Positions 30,790-38,232 of a stretch of 43,284 nt of DNA are shown piece after piece. Position 1 is the stretch's first letter; each line of letters starts with the position of its first letter. The translations under genes were made by a program, and so were the position numbers. The stretch lies in NCBI GenBank assembly GCA_964359745.1, contig CAYHTR010000001.1, forward strand, positions 1-43,284, in the 5' to 3' direction. Origin of the DNA: JANLHG01 sp964359745. Its GTDB lineage: Bacteria; Patescibacteriota; Minisyncoccia; Phycocordibacterales; PALSA-1337. A model generated the notes under the pieces. That model made no database searches. It was given only the letters and a program-made list of their open reading frames with translations, and was not told the origin of the DNA.

Positions 30790-32970
30790 ATGAATCAAAT
30801 TATTCCAGAAAAATTGCTTAAACCTTATGACCCAGGATTAGTTGAAGACGCAATATATAAACGTTGGATGGAAAGCGGTTTTTTTAATCCTGATGTATGT
30901 ATAGAAAAAGGAATTATAGACAAAAATGCAGAATCGTTTTCTATTGTTTTACCTCCTCCGAATGTTACAGGTATCCTTCATCTTGGTCATGCCTATGAAG
31001 ACGCTTTACAAGATACAATTGTGAGATTTGCTAGAATGCGAGGAAGACGAACATTATGGATTCCTGGTACTGACTCGGCAGCTATTGCTACTCAAGCACG
31101 AGTTGAAAAAGATATTCAGAAAGAAGAAAACAAAAGTCGATATGATTTAGGGCGTGAAGAATTAGTTCGTAGAGTAAGTAAGTTTGCTAAGGATAGTGAA
31201 AACACAATTGTCAGTCAAGTAAAAAAAATGGGAGCATCTCTTGATTGGAGTCGTTATGCTTATACTCTTGATGATTCGCGTAATCTAGCTGTTACAACTG
31301 CATTTAAACGGATGTATGATGCGGGTCTTATTTATCGTGGATATAGAGTAGTTAATTGGGATCCCAAGGGTCAGACGACTATTTCTGATGATGAAATTGT
31401 TTATAAAGAAAATAAGACAAAACTTTACACATTTAAATACTGGAAAGACTTCCCTATTTCAATAGCTACTACCCGTCCAGAAACAAAACTTGGTGATACA
31501 GGAATTGCGGTGCATCCAGATGATGTTAGATATAGTAAATATATAGGTGAAGAATTTGAAGGAAATTTTGCTGGTATTAAACTTAAAATAAAAATTATTT
31601 CTGATCCTTCTGTTGATCCAGAATTTGGCACTGGAGCGGTTGGACTTACACCAGCACATAGTATGATTGATTATGAGATTGGTGAAAAAAATAATCTACC
31701 TATTATTCAAGTAATTGATGAATATGCAAAAATGTCAGTAGATAATCCTGAATTTAAAGATAAAAAAACTACTGAAGCCAGAAGTCTAATTGTTGAATGG
31801 TTAAAAAAAGAAAAATTGCTTGAAAAAGAAGAAGAAATAACACAAAATATTTCAACTGCCGATAGAACTGGAGGGATTATTGAACCGTTGCCAAAACTTC
31901 AATGGTTTATTGCAGTTAATAAAGAATTTGATCATTTTGGTAAAAAAACAACTCTCAAGGAAATTATGTATTCAGCAGTAGAATCTGGCGATGTAAATAT
32001 GCCCCAAGAGCATTTTAAAAAATCTTATTTTCACTGGATAAAAAATCTTCATGATTGGTGTATTTCACGACAAATTTGGTTTGGTCATCGTATTCCAGTT
32101 TGGTACAAAGAAAAAGAAATATATTGTGATACAATTCCACCAAAAGAAACAGGTTGGGAGCAAGATTCCGATGTGCTTGATACATGGTTTTCGTCTGCAC
32201 TCTGGACATTTTCAACTCTTGGCTGGCCCAAAGAAACGAGTGATTTAAAAACTTTTCATCCAACCTCATTTATGTCCCCAGCATATGAAATTATGTTTCT
32301 TTGGATTTCGCGTATGATACTTATGAGTTGCTTTCATTTGAATCAAGTTCCTTTTAAAACAGTTATGCTTCATGGAATTGTTCGGGATAGCAAAGGAAGA
32401 AAATTTAGCAAGTCGCTTGGTAATGGTATTGATCCGATTGATATAATTGCCAAATATGGAGCAGATGCTTTGCGTATGGGTTTGTTAGTGGGTACCGTGA
32501 CAGGAAATGATATTAAATTTGATGAACAAAAAATAAAGGGTTACAAAAATTTTGCCAATAAACTTTGGAATATTATTCGTTTTATTTTGACTACTATTGA
32601 AGATGTAGAATATAAAAAAGATTTTAATGATTTTAGTAGTGAAGATAAAAAATTAATGAAGATTCAGAAAGATTTGATAATAGAAATTACTAAGGAAATG
32701 GAAGAATATAAATTATATCTGGTTGGTGAAAAACTCTATCATTATGTATGGCATTCATTTGCTGATATAATTATTGAAGATAGTAAAAAGATTTTTGCTG
32801 GAACCGATGACAAAAATATTTTATCTAGAAAACAATTCTTACTTTATTCTCTCGACTTTATTTTGACAACACTTCATCCATTTATACCTTTTATCACAGA
32901 AGAAATTTGGGGGCTTTTACCACAAAATAAAAACAAAGATTTACTTATGATCCAAAAATGGCCAATTTAA
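30790..32970 (+). CDS. valS: Valyl-tRNA synthetase, short form
   Basis: 726 residues versus about 860-950 in most bacteria. FSIVLPPPNVTGILHLGHAYEDALQD carries HIGH; the CP1 editing domain is present (IATTRPETKLGDTGIAVHPDD, FGTGAVGLTPAHSMIDYEIG); DVLDTWFSSALWTFSTLGWP; KFSKSLGNGIDPIDII carries KMSKS. It ends soon after PFITEEIWGLLP, so the C-terminal coiled-coil arm that clamps tRNA is missing. Editing and catalysis should be intact. It overlaps the PrsW gene by 13 nt. Confidence 0.96.
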   Translation: MNQIIPEKLLKPYDPGLVEDAIYKRWMESGFFNPDVCIEKGIIDKNAESFSIVLPPPNVTGILHLGHAYEDALQDTIVRFARMRGRRTLWIPGTDSAAIATQARVEKDIQKEENKSRYDLGREELVRRVSKFAKDSENTIVSQVKKMGASLDWSRYAYTLDDSRNLAVTTAFKRMYDAGLIYRGYRVVNWDPKGQTTISDDEIVYKENKTKLYTFKYWKDFPISIATTRPETKLGDTGIAVHPDDVRYSKYIGEEFEGNFAGIKLKIKIISDPSVDPEFGTGAVGLTPAHSMIDYEIGEKNNLPIIQVIDEYAKMSVDNPEFKDKKTTEARSLIVEWLKKEKLLEKEEEITQNISTADRTGGIIEPLPKLQWFIAVNKEFDHFGKKTTLKEIMYSAVESGDVNMPQEHFKKSYFHWIKNLHDWCISRQIWFGHRIPVWYKEKEIYCDTIPPKETGWEQDSDVLDTWFSSALWTFSTLGWPKETSDLKTFHPTSFMSPAYEIMFLWISRMILMSCFHLNQVPFKTVMLHGIVRDSKGRKFSKSLGNGIDPIDIIAKYGADALRMGLLVGTVTGNDIKFDEQKIKGYKNFANKLWNIIRFILTTIEDVEYKKDFNDFSSEDKKLMKIQKDLIIEITKEMEEYKLYLVGEKLYHYVWHSFADIIIEDSKKIFAGTDDKNILSRKQFLLYSLDFILTTLHPFIPFITEEIWGLLPQNKNKDLLMIQKWPI

Positions 32971-33662
32971 ACATCTCATTTATTTACGCACTTCTTGCTG
33001 GTATTATTCCCGCTTTTTTATGGCTTTATTTTTGGCTTAAAGAAGATCGTCTTCACCCTGAACCACGTTTGCTTATATTTATAGCTTTCCTTGGAGGAAT
33101 GTTGGCTGTTCCGCTAGTTTTGCCAGTTGAGCAATTTGTAAATAGTCATTTTAGTGATATGCCTACAATTATCGTATTGTGGGCATTTATTGAAGAATTT
33201 ACTAAATATTTTATAGGATTTATTTTAGTTTTAAGAAGAAAAGCTGTTGATGAACCAATTGACGCCATAATATATATGATTACAATAGCTCTCGGCTTTG
33301 CGGCATTAGAAAATACATTTTTTATACTAAAACCAATTCTTGAAGGAGACGCAATACGCACTATTGTTACTAGCGATATGCGTTTTATAGGCGCTACATT
33401 ACTTCATATTGTTTCCTCTGCAATTATTGGTGTTTCTATAGCTTTGCCATTTTTTAAAAATAAACTGACCAAGATATTTTCTTTGCTTCTAGGTATTATT
33501 ACGGCCACTTTTTTCCACGCAATATTTAATCTTTTTATTACAAAAGGTCAAACGATTGATGCCTTCACAGTATTTTTGTTTGTTTGGGTTGCTGTAATCG
33601 TTTTACTCCTAATTTTTGAAGAAATAAAGTTATTCACACCTACGCAAAAATCAAATGTGTAG
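32958..33662 (+). CDS. prsW: PrsW family intramembrane metalloprotease
   Basis: 234 residues with about seven membrane helices. LWLYFWLKEDRLHPEPRLL near the start, IVLWAFIEEFTKYFIGF with the Glu-Glu pair (about 80-81), ALGFAALENTFFIL, LLHIVSSAIIGV and ATFFHAIFNLF give the Glu/His set of this family. Related PrsW cleaves an anti-sigma factor; no sigma/anti-sigma pair is seen here, so the substrate is unknown. Translationally coupled to valS. Confidence 0.88.
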   Translation: MANLNISFIYALLAGIIPAFLWLYFWLKEDRLHPEPRLLIFIAFLGGMLAVPLVLPVEQFVNSHFSDMPTIIVLWAFIEEFTKYFIGFILVLRRKAVDEPIDAIIYMITIALGFAALENTFFILKPILEGDAIRTIVTSDMRFIGATLLHIVSSAIIGVSIALPFFKNKLTKIFSLLLGIITATFFHAIFNLFITKGQTIDAFTVFLFVWVAVIVLLLIFEEIKLFTPTQKSNV

Positions 33663-33689
33663 TATACTTTAAATATAATAAACTAATTT

Positions 33690-34154
33690 ATGTCAAAAGA
33701 AAAAAGATCATTTTTTGAACGTCTAACTGGAACAGTAAAAGCCGATGAGGAAATTGAAGAAAAAGTTCCTAAAGGTAGAAGCAATCCAAATTGGGCTTTG
33801 GAAGAAGATGAGGAAGAAAAAGATGGGCAACTTACAGTAGATGTTTATCAGACACCGGATGATATTATAATAAAAACAATGGTTGCTGGAGTAAAGCCAG
33901 AGGATTTGGATATATCAATTACTAGAGATATGGTTACTATTCGTGGTAAACGAGAGGAAGAAAAAGGAATTAAAGGTGATGATTTTTTTGCTAAGGAACT
34001 TTATTGGGGCACTTTTTCTAGGACAGTTACTTTACCTCAAGAAATAGATGTTGAAGAAGCAGAAGCACTTGAACGCCACGGTCTTCTTATTATTCGTCTT
34101 CCAAGAATTGATAAAGGCAGACAAACAAAACTCAAAGTGAAGTCAAATAGTTAA
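33690..34154 (+). CDS. Small heat-shock protein, Hsp20/alpha-crystallin family
   Basis: 154 residues. A charged N-terminal region (about 1-50) precedes the alpha-crystallin domain LTVDVYQTPDDIIIKTMVAGVKPEDLDISITRDMVTIRGKREEE, then FFAKELYWGTFSRTVTLPQEIDVEEAEALERHGLLIIRLPRIDK. Oligomeric ATP-independent holdase. TATAAT (33674-33679) ends 11 nt before the ATG. Confidence 0.93.
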   Translation: MSKEKRSFFERLTGTVKADEEIEEKVPKGRSNPNWALEEDEEEKDGQLTVDVYQTPDDIIIKTMVAGVKPEDLDISITRDMVTIRGKREEEKGIKGDDFFAKELYWGTFSRTVTLPQEIDVEEAEALERHGLLIIRLPRIDKGRQTKLKVKSNS

Positions 34155-34165
34155 TTTATCTTATT

Positions 34166-34277
34166 TGGTTTCGAGAGGCGGAATCGAACTGGTGACCTTT
34201 CCCTCTTCAGGGGAACGCTCTACCGACTGAGCCCGCCCGACCGAACGGCGTCAGTCGTTCGGGCGGGCTATCTCGGC
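34166..34277 (-). tRNA. tRNA-Phe-like gene (GAA) with 36-nt palindromic insertion; probably defective
   Basis: Reading 5'-3' on the minus strand: acceptor GCCGAGA, TA, then a 36-nt insert (GC palindrome), then an intact D-arm GCTC-AGTCGGTA-GAGC, anticodon arm TTCCC-CTGAAGA-GGGAA, T-loop TTCGATT, acceptor TCTCGAA, A, CCA encoded. The insert sits exactly between positions 9 and 10. The T-stem ACCAG/CCGCC has only 2 of 5 pairs and the acceptor 5 of 7. The 3' part may come from another tRNA. Most likely a chimeric pseudo-tRNA. Confidence 0.7.
34231..34268. repeat. 38-bp GC palindrome inside the tRNA-Phe-like gene
   Basis: Outer arms GCCCGCCCGA/TCGGGCGGGC pair fully, with an alternative CCGAACG/CGTTCGG inner stem. 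A second copy with a few changes is at 34625-34662, and a shorter relative lies in fmt. Confidence 0.85.
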
Positions 34278-34304
34278 AATTTATTTTTTAAAAATCTTCT
34301 ACCT
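34278..34304 (-). pseudogene. 27-nt remnant of the GIY-YIG nuclease tail between two tRNAs
   Basis: On the minus strand it reads GRRFLKNKL, matching the C-terminus of the nuclease at 34370-34609. It lies directly between the CCA of one tRNA and the first base of the next, as if a full nuclease gene was deleted there. Confidence 0.75.
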
Positions 34305-34379
34305 TGGTGCCTGGGGGCAGAATCGCACTGCCGACCTGTCCCTCTTCAGGGGAACGCTCTACTACTGAGCTACCCAGGC
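34305..34379 (-). tRNA. tRNA-Phe (anticodon GAA) with unusual elbow
   Basis: 75 nt with encoded CCA. Acceptor GCCTGGG/CCCAGGC (7/7), D-arm GCTC-AGTAGTA-GAGC, anticodon arm TTCCC-CTGAAGA-GGGAC (4/5), T-arm GGCAG-TGCGATT-CTGCC (5/5). The T-loop is TGCGATT instead of TTCRANY, and the D-loop lacks the GG pair, so the standard D-loop/T-loop contact is altered on both sides. Likely the working tRNA-Phe of this cluster. Other tRNAs here (Asn, Arg) do not encode CCA. Confidence 0.88.
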
Positions 34380-34609
34380 AATTTATTTTTTAAAAACCTT
34401 CTACCTGCCGCTGATTTAAAATACAATTCTCTTTTTCTAGCTTCTTCAAATGTAACATATTCTTCCTTATAAACAAGTTCCAAATTTTTCATTTTACTTG
34501 TTGTCTTTGTGTGTCCAGAGCGATGGTCTATCAATCTTTTTATAAGATTACTTGTCATACCTTTATATATTTTTCCATTTTCATCTTTTAAAACATAAGT
34601 TGTAAACAT
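34370..34609 (-). CDS. GIY-YIG endonuclease fused by overlap to tRNA-Phe
   Basis: 79 residues from ATG 34609. TTYVLKDENGKIYKGMTSNLIKRLIDHRSGHT matches the GIY-YIG (here YVL...KGM) catalytic core with Arg in NLIKRL; YKEEYVTFEEARKRELYFKSAAGRRFLKN is the usual end with the catalytic Glu. Its last codons (Leu-Pro-Gly-stop) are the first ten bases of the tRNA-Phe gene, so the tRNA supplies the stop codon. The start lies 5 nt after a truncated tRNA D-loop. This suggests a homing-type nuclease tied to tRNA-Phe. Confidence 0.85.
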   Translation of the reverse strand: MFTTYVLKDENGKIYKGMTSNLIKRLIDHRSGHTKTTSKMKNLELVYKEEYVTFEEARKRELYFKSAAGRRFLKNKLPG

Positions 34610-34614
34610 AGTAT

Positions 34615-34671
34615 TACCTACTGAGCCCGCCCGACTGAACGGCTTCAATCGTTCGGGCGGGCTATCTCGGC
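34615..34671 (-). pseudogene. Truncated 5' piece of tRNA-Phe with palindrome insert
   Basis: Minus strand: GCCGAGA-TA, palindrome insert, CTC-AGTAGGTA, then the sequence breaks off in the D-loop, 5 nt before the nuclease ATG. It shares acceptor and insert site with the tRNA-like gene at 34166-34277. Confidence 0.8.
34625..34662. repeat. Second copy of the tRNA palindrome
   Basis: Same 38-bp length and outer arms as 34231-34268, with a few changes in the middle. Same position relative to the tRNA 5' end. Confidence 0.85.
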
Positions 34672-34694
34672 AATTTATTTTTTAAAAATCTTTT
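34672..34694 (-). pseudogene. Second remnant of the nuclease tail
   Basis: Reads KRFLKNKL on the minus strand directly before the truncated tRNA, then Pro-Arg-stop from the tRNA itself, as in the two other units. Confidence 0.65.
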
Positions 34695-34917
34695 ATTTCA
34701 ACATATCAATTCCTCCGCCGTAAACGCCTATAATTTGGTTTATGTATGGTTTTATTGCAACATAAGCACCCAAAGAAAATAGAATAATGATAATCCAATA
34801 TCCATACTGCATTACTCTTTCCCACCTTGCCGAGCGTTGCATTTTTTTCAAAATGACATTATTCTCTTTTGCAAGAGAAGCTGTATTTTCTAAAAATTCT
34901 CGTTCTTCTGGGGTCAT
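34693..34917 (-). CDS. Small single-span membrane protein
   Basis: 74 residues: MTPEEREFLENTASLAKENNVILKKMQRSARWERVM forms a charged, possibly coiled-coil head, then one helix (YGYWIIIILFSLGAYVAI), then a short Gly-rich tail. Recurrent type in Parcubacteria-like genomes with no known role. TGcTATACT ends 7 nt before the ATG. Confidence 0.7.
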   Translation of the reverse strand: MTPEEREFLENTASLAKENNVILKKMQRSARWERVMQYGYWIIIILFSLGAYVAIKPYINQIIGVYGGGIDMLK

Positions 34918-34923
34918 AGAAAC

Positions 34924-34955
34924 AGTATAGCAAAAAGCTAGAAAAATGCTATAGT
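34924..34955. promoter_or_regulatory. Divergent promoters for the small membrane protein and tRNA-Arg
   Basis: Minus strand TGcTATACT (hexamer 34929-34924) and plus strand TGcTATAGT (hexamer 34950-34955). The plus one predicts a start at about 34962, two bases before the tRNA. Confidence 0.55.
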
Positions 34956-34963
34956 TTTTATAC

Positions 34964-35035
34964 GCTCCCGTAGTTCAATGGATAGAACAGCCCTGTCCTA
35001 AAGGGCAAATGTCAGTTCAATTCTGGCCAGGAGCA
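34964..35035 (+). tRNA. tRNA-Arg (anticodon CCT)
   Basis: 72-nt cloverleaf: acceptor GCTCCCG/CAGGAGC with one C-A mismatch, D-arm GTTC-AATGGATA-GAAC, anticodon arm GCCCT-GTCCTAA-AGGGC, T-arm GTCAG-TTCAATT-CTGGC, discriminator A, no encoded CCA. Confidence 0.93.
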
Positions 35036-35038
35036 CAA

Positions 35039-35275
35039 TTATTTTATCCCCAAGATTGTAGAAAGTTTTTCTTTATTGAAACCAACTGTAATATCATCAT
35101 CTATATCAATAACTGGTACGCCCATCTGTCCGCTTTTGTCTATCATTTCTTTTCGCTTGTCTGTATCTGCACCAACATTATATTCCGTATATTGAACATT
35201 GTTTTCCTTAAAAAATTCTTTAGCTTGATTGCAGTATGTGCAAGTGGGCGTTGAATAAATTGTTACATTTTTCAT
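35039..35275 (-). CDS. Glutaredoxin / NrdH-like thiol oxidoreductase
   Basis: 78 residues: VTIYSTPTCTYCNQAKEFFKENN carries the C-x-x-C (Cys-Thr-Tyr-Cys), GQMGVPVIDIDDDITVGFN the cis-Pro and the Gly-Phe end of the fold. It passes electrons to thiol enzymes in the cytosol, such as ribonucleotide reductase. No glutathione genes are evident except the distant GCS2-like ligase. Confidence 0.9.
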   Translation of the reverse strand: MKNVTIYSTPTCTYCNQAKEFFKENNVQYTEYNVGADTDKRKEMIDKSGQMGVPVIDIDDDITVGFNKEKLSTILGIK

Positions 35276-35285
35276 ATTTTTATTT

Positions 35286-35303
35286 ATCCCACCAAGGCGG
35301 GAT
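35286..35303. repeat. Short GC palindrome after the glutaredoxin gene
   Basis: ATCCC-a-CC-aa-GG-c-GGGAT between the two minus-strand genes. Another of the scattered GC hairpins. Confidence 0.4.
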
Positions 35304-35308
35304 TAATA

Positions 35309-35548
35309 TTATCTTTTAATATCTGACATTATACCACTGTAAGCGTTTGCAACACTCTCTTTTATAAAAGTTAATGGACTATTTTTATCGGCGACATCTT
35401 TTGGTGTGTCAATTGAAGCAAATTCCATTTTGATAAAAGAGAGCCATATTACAAAAATAAATGCTGTAATTGCTATTGAAACCGAAAATACAATCGTCTT
35501 TTTGTGATGATCCGGTTTTTTTCTCAAATTTTCAATAATTTTACGCAT
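35309..35548 (-). CDS. Small membrane protein, unknown function
   Basis: 79 residues: MRKIIENLRKKPDHHKKTIVFSVSIAITAFIFVIWLSFI (basic start and one helix), then a polar tail (NSPLTFIKESVANAYSGIMSDIKR). A frequent architecture next to MBL-fold genes in related genomes. It starts 7 nt after the stop of the MBL gene, so they are co-transcribed. Confidence 0.75.
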   Translation of the reverse strand: MRKIIENLRKKPDHHKKTIVFSVSIAITAFIFVIWLSFIKMEFASIDTPKDVADKNSPLTFIKESVANAYSGIMSDIKR

Positions 35549-35554
35549 AATAAT

Positions 35555-36175
35555 TTATTGATTAGTTGCAAGCACTAGAATATCTCCTTCTTTACCTTCA
35601 AGATCTTTCTTTTTTAAAGTCAATTTATCAATTGGTTCTACTTTTTCTCCGCCTTCTTTTAAAAATGTTTTTAAGGAAGTTTCGTCATAATGCATAGGAA
35701 TAATAATTTTTGACTCAAGTGATATGGCGAATTTATAAGCATCAGAAGGCGATAGTGTTTTATTAGCGATAGGTACAAACAGAATATCAATTTCTTCAAG
35801 AGCTTCTTTGGTGGAATTTGCCATATTAGTACTAGTCAGTGCACCCAAAAAACATATATTCATTCCCTCAAGAGATACCAGATAAATAGTATTAATTCTT
35901 TCTTCGTCGCCGTAATTCGATTTTGATAAAAATCCTTTAATAAAAACTCCTTTTGTTTCATATTCTCCTGGACCAGATATGACAAACGGCTTGACATCTC
36001 CGTGAGAAACTTGCTCAATTCCATTAAAATCTTGATGATTCATTGTAATAAGGGCAATATCGGCACCGAAACGACTCGAATTAAGTTTTGAGTCTTTGGA
36101 AATAGGGTTAAAAGCTAAGGTTGTATTGCCGAATTGCACTTTAAAAAATTCTCCTCCTTGATATGTTATTATCAT
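35555..36175 (-). CDS. MBL-fold protein with degenerate metal site
   Basis: 206 residues of the UlaG/RNase-Z-like metallo-beta-lactamase fold: MIITYQGGEFFKVQFGNTTLAFNPI, ALITMNHQDFNGIEQV, FVISGPGEYETKGVFIKGF, ICFLGALTS, DILFVPIA and IIIPMHYDETSLKTFL. The usual HxHxDH reads N-H-Q-D-F-N and the G-D before the third strand is G-A, so most zinc ligands are lost. Only the later His (MHYD) remains clear. Catalysis is doubtful; perhaps a binding or structural role. Confidence 0.85.
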   Translation of the reverse strand: MIITYQGGEFFKVQFGNTTLAFNPISKDSKLNSSRFGADIALITMNHQDFNGIEQVSHGDVKPFVISGPGEYETKGVFIKGFLSKSNYGDEERINTIYLVSLEGMNICFLGALTSTNMANSTKEALEEIDILFVPIANKTLSPSDAYKFAISLESKIIIPMHYDETSLKTFLKEGGEKVEPIDKLTLKKKDLEGKEGDILVLATNQ

Positions 36176-36312
36176 AAAGTGAATTATAGCATTATTTTAA
36201 AACTAGACAAAGTCGCTATTTTCCCATATACTTGAACACGTTATCAATCACACGCAAAATAACCCCGCAAAATTGTTTTATTATTTAAAAAGCGGAACTT
36301 GCGCATAAAAAT

Positions 36313-37452
36313 ATGTTAAAAAAGTTAAAAGATAAGATTTTGGGTGAAAATAAAGTAGAAAAGATAGAAATTGAAAAAGTTGAAAAAGAGTCAATAATGG
36401 CAAAGTTTTTTAATGATTCTCTTACTCCGCCAAATGTTGCGGATATTGTAGAAGGTCCAGTCATTAGTATTGAAAAAAGTGTGGTATATGTGGATCTTAA
36501 TCCTTATGGGACAGGTATAATTTATGGACGAGAATACATAAGTGCTAGAGATATCATCAAGAAAATTAATATTGGCGATAATATTGCGGCTAAGGTTGTT
36601 GATATAAATAACAAAGACGGTTATATAGAACTTTCTCTAAAAGAAGCACGACAAGCTTTGGTTTGGAACGAAGCAGAAAAAGCTATTAACGAAAAGAAAA
36701 TTCTTGAATTACTTGTTGTTGAAGCTAATAAAGGTGGATTACTTATAGAATGGCAAGGAATTGTTGGTTTTCTTCCTGCTTCTCAATTAAAAACAGAACA
36801 TTATCCACGAGTTGTAGATGGAGATAAAGATAAAATTCTTGAAGAATTAAAAAAACTTGTTGGTCAACGAATAGCGGTGTCTATCATTTCGGCTTTTCCA
36901 AAAGAAGGTAAACTTATTTTTTCTGAAAAAAATCCAGTTGAAAAAGATAAAGAAAAAATCATTGGTCATTATAATGTTGGCGATACAGTGGAAGGTTTTA
37001 TAACAGGAATTGTTGATTTTGGTGTTTTTGTGAAGATTGAAGATGGACTTGAAGGACTTGTTCATATTTCTGAAATTGATTGGTCGCTCGTGGAAGACCC
37101 TCGCCTATTTTTCAAAGTCGGCGATAAGGTTAATGTAAAAATTATTGAAATAAAAGATGGTAAAGTGTCACTTTCAATTAAAGCCCTTAAAGAAAATCCA
37201 TGGGTTCATGCTGTTGCAAAATATGAAAAAGATAAAATTGTGGAAGGTGTGATAATCAAGTTTAACAAACATGGTGCGTTGGCTTCAGTAGAAGAAGGGA
37301 TTGCTGGACTTGTTCATATTTCCGAATTTGGAAGTGAAGCAAAACTTAGAGAAAAATTGGAACTTGGTAAAACATACAACTTCAAAATAACTCTTTTTGA
37401 CCCCAAAGAGCAAAAAATGGCCCTATCGTTTGTAGATAAAGAGAAGAAATAA
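36313..37452 (+). CDS. rpsA: Ribosomal protein bS1-like, four S1 domains
   Basis: 379 residues. Four S1 repeats at about 42-110, 124-205, 218-290 and 305-376; the third is canonical (GDTVEGFITGIVDFGVFVKIEDGLEGLVHISEI), the fourth close to it, the first two more diverged. E. coli bS1 has six. bS1 helps mRNA reach the ribosome. In a genome with so few Shine-Dalgarno sites its precise role is an open question. No clear ribosome site precedes the start. Confidence 0.92.
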   Translation: MLKKLKDKILGENKVEKIEIEKVEKESIMAKFFNDSLTPPNVADIVEGPVISIEKSVVYVDLNPYGTGIIYGREYISARDIIKKINIGDNIAAKVVDINNKDGYIELSLKEARQALVWNEAEKAINEKKILELLVVEANKGGLLIEWQGIVGFLPASQLKTEHYPRVVDGDKDKILEELKKLVGQRIAVSIISAFPKEGKLIFSEKNPVEKDKEKIIGHYNVGDTVEGFITGIVDFGVFVKIEDGLEGLVHISEIDWSLVEDPRLFFKVGDKVNVKIIEIKDGKVSLSIKALKENPWVHAVAKYEKDKIVEGVIIKFNKHGALASVEEGIAGLVHISEFGSEAKLREKLELGKTYNFKITLFDPKEQKMALSFVDKEKK

Positions 37453-37482
37453 AAAAAGTGAGTTTCGTTTTCGAAACTCACT
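37451..37482. terminator. Terminator between rpsA and the convergent regulator
   Basis: A perfect 11-bp stem AGTGAGTTTCG-TTTT-CGAAACTCACT with seven T on the minus strand. The plus strand lacks a T-run, so it mainly serves the minus-strand gene. Confidence 0.85.
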
Positions 37483-37497
37483 GCGTAGTGCTAAAAT

Positions 37498-38145
37498 TTA
37501 TAGTTCAACACCTTTGCTTAAGGCATTAACACGTTCTTTTCGTCGATGAGTCTCGATCTCCTTTTTTATTTTCCTCGTAGCATTTTCAAGATTTCCGTAA
37601 ATTGCACCACGACTTACATTTCGCTCTTTCCCAATTTCCAGTGCTGTTCTGTGTTTGATAACCACTTCTTCAAATGCTTGTTTTTGAGCGAAATCAAGTT
37701 TTGAAACAATTTCCGCCATTTCTTCGTCTTCTTCTTTCTCAATCAGCTCATCAATGGGTGACGGTGGAAGTGTGAGTGTCTCACGATAACCAATGAGTTT
37801 GTCCAGTGGAATTTCTGCTGTTCGTTCAAACACTTTTGGCTGGTCAAAGAATTCGTCTGTCCGAACTGCTTCTGGAAACAAATCTTCAACCATCATACCA
37901 GTGAGTTCCATGAGTTTTTCAATAAGTTCACGAGCTTTTCGCTGTGTATCTTCACCGCCTTTTTGAGAAAAAAGAAACGGTGGCTTTTTCCGAAGGTTGA
38001 TGACCTCATAAAGAGTAGCTAACCGTACTCCCAAAAATTTTGCCGCTTTTTTCACTGTCCATCCACGTTTCTTTATAGCCTCATAAAGCACGCCATGCTT
38101 CATTCTCGCCACAACTGCTATTTTAAATGTTTCTTCTTGTTGCAT
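37498..38145 (-). CDS. HTH regulator with sigma-70 region-4-like C-terminus
   Basis: 215 residues. N-terminal XRE-like HTH (GVLYEAIKKRGWTVKKAAKFLGVRLATLYEVINLRKKPPF). An acidic linker (DELIEKEEDEEMAEIV) follows. C-terminal helix-turn-helix of sigma region 4 type (LDFAQKQAFEEVVIKHRTALEIGKERNVSRGAIYGNLENATRKIKKEI). No region 2, so not a complete sigma factor. Unlike its neighbours it has a clear Shine-Dalgarno (GAGGAG, a few nt before the ATG), a leader, and higher GC, which hints at transfer. Divergent from the TrpR-like gene. Confidence 0.75.
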   Translation of the reverse strand: MQQEETFKIAVVARMKHGVLYEAIKKRGWTVKKAAKFLGVRLATLYEVINLRKKPPFLFSQKGGEDTQRKARELIEKLMELTGMMVEDLFPEAVRTDEFFDQPKVFERTAEIPLDKLIGYRETLTLPPSPIDELIEKEEDEEMAEIVSKLDFAQKQAFEEVVIKHRTALEIGKERNVSRGAIYGNLENATRKIKKEIETHRRKERVNALSKGVEL

Positions 38146-38232
38146 TTATCTCTCCTCTCGTGTTAATTGTTTTGGTACATTTCTAAAAATAGAATAACAC
38201 AATACAAAAAATAGCGCAAGTCCTGCATTTTA

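Noticed and set aside
34370..34648. Longer nuclease start reading through the truncated tRNA
   Set aside because: The extra N-terminal residues (MKPFSRAGSVGNT) are translated tRNA and palindrome sequence; the GIY-YIG domain begins right at the ATG at 34609.
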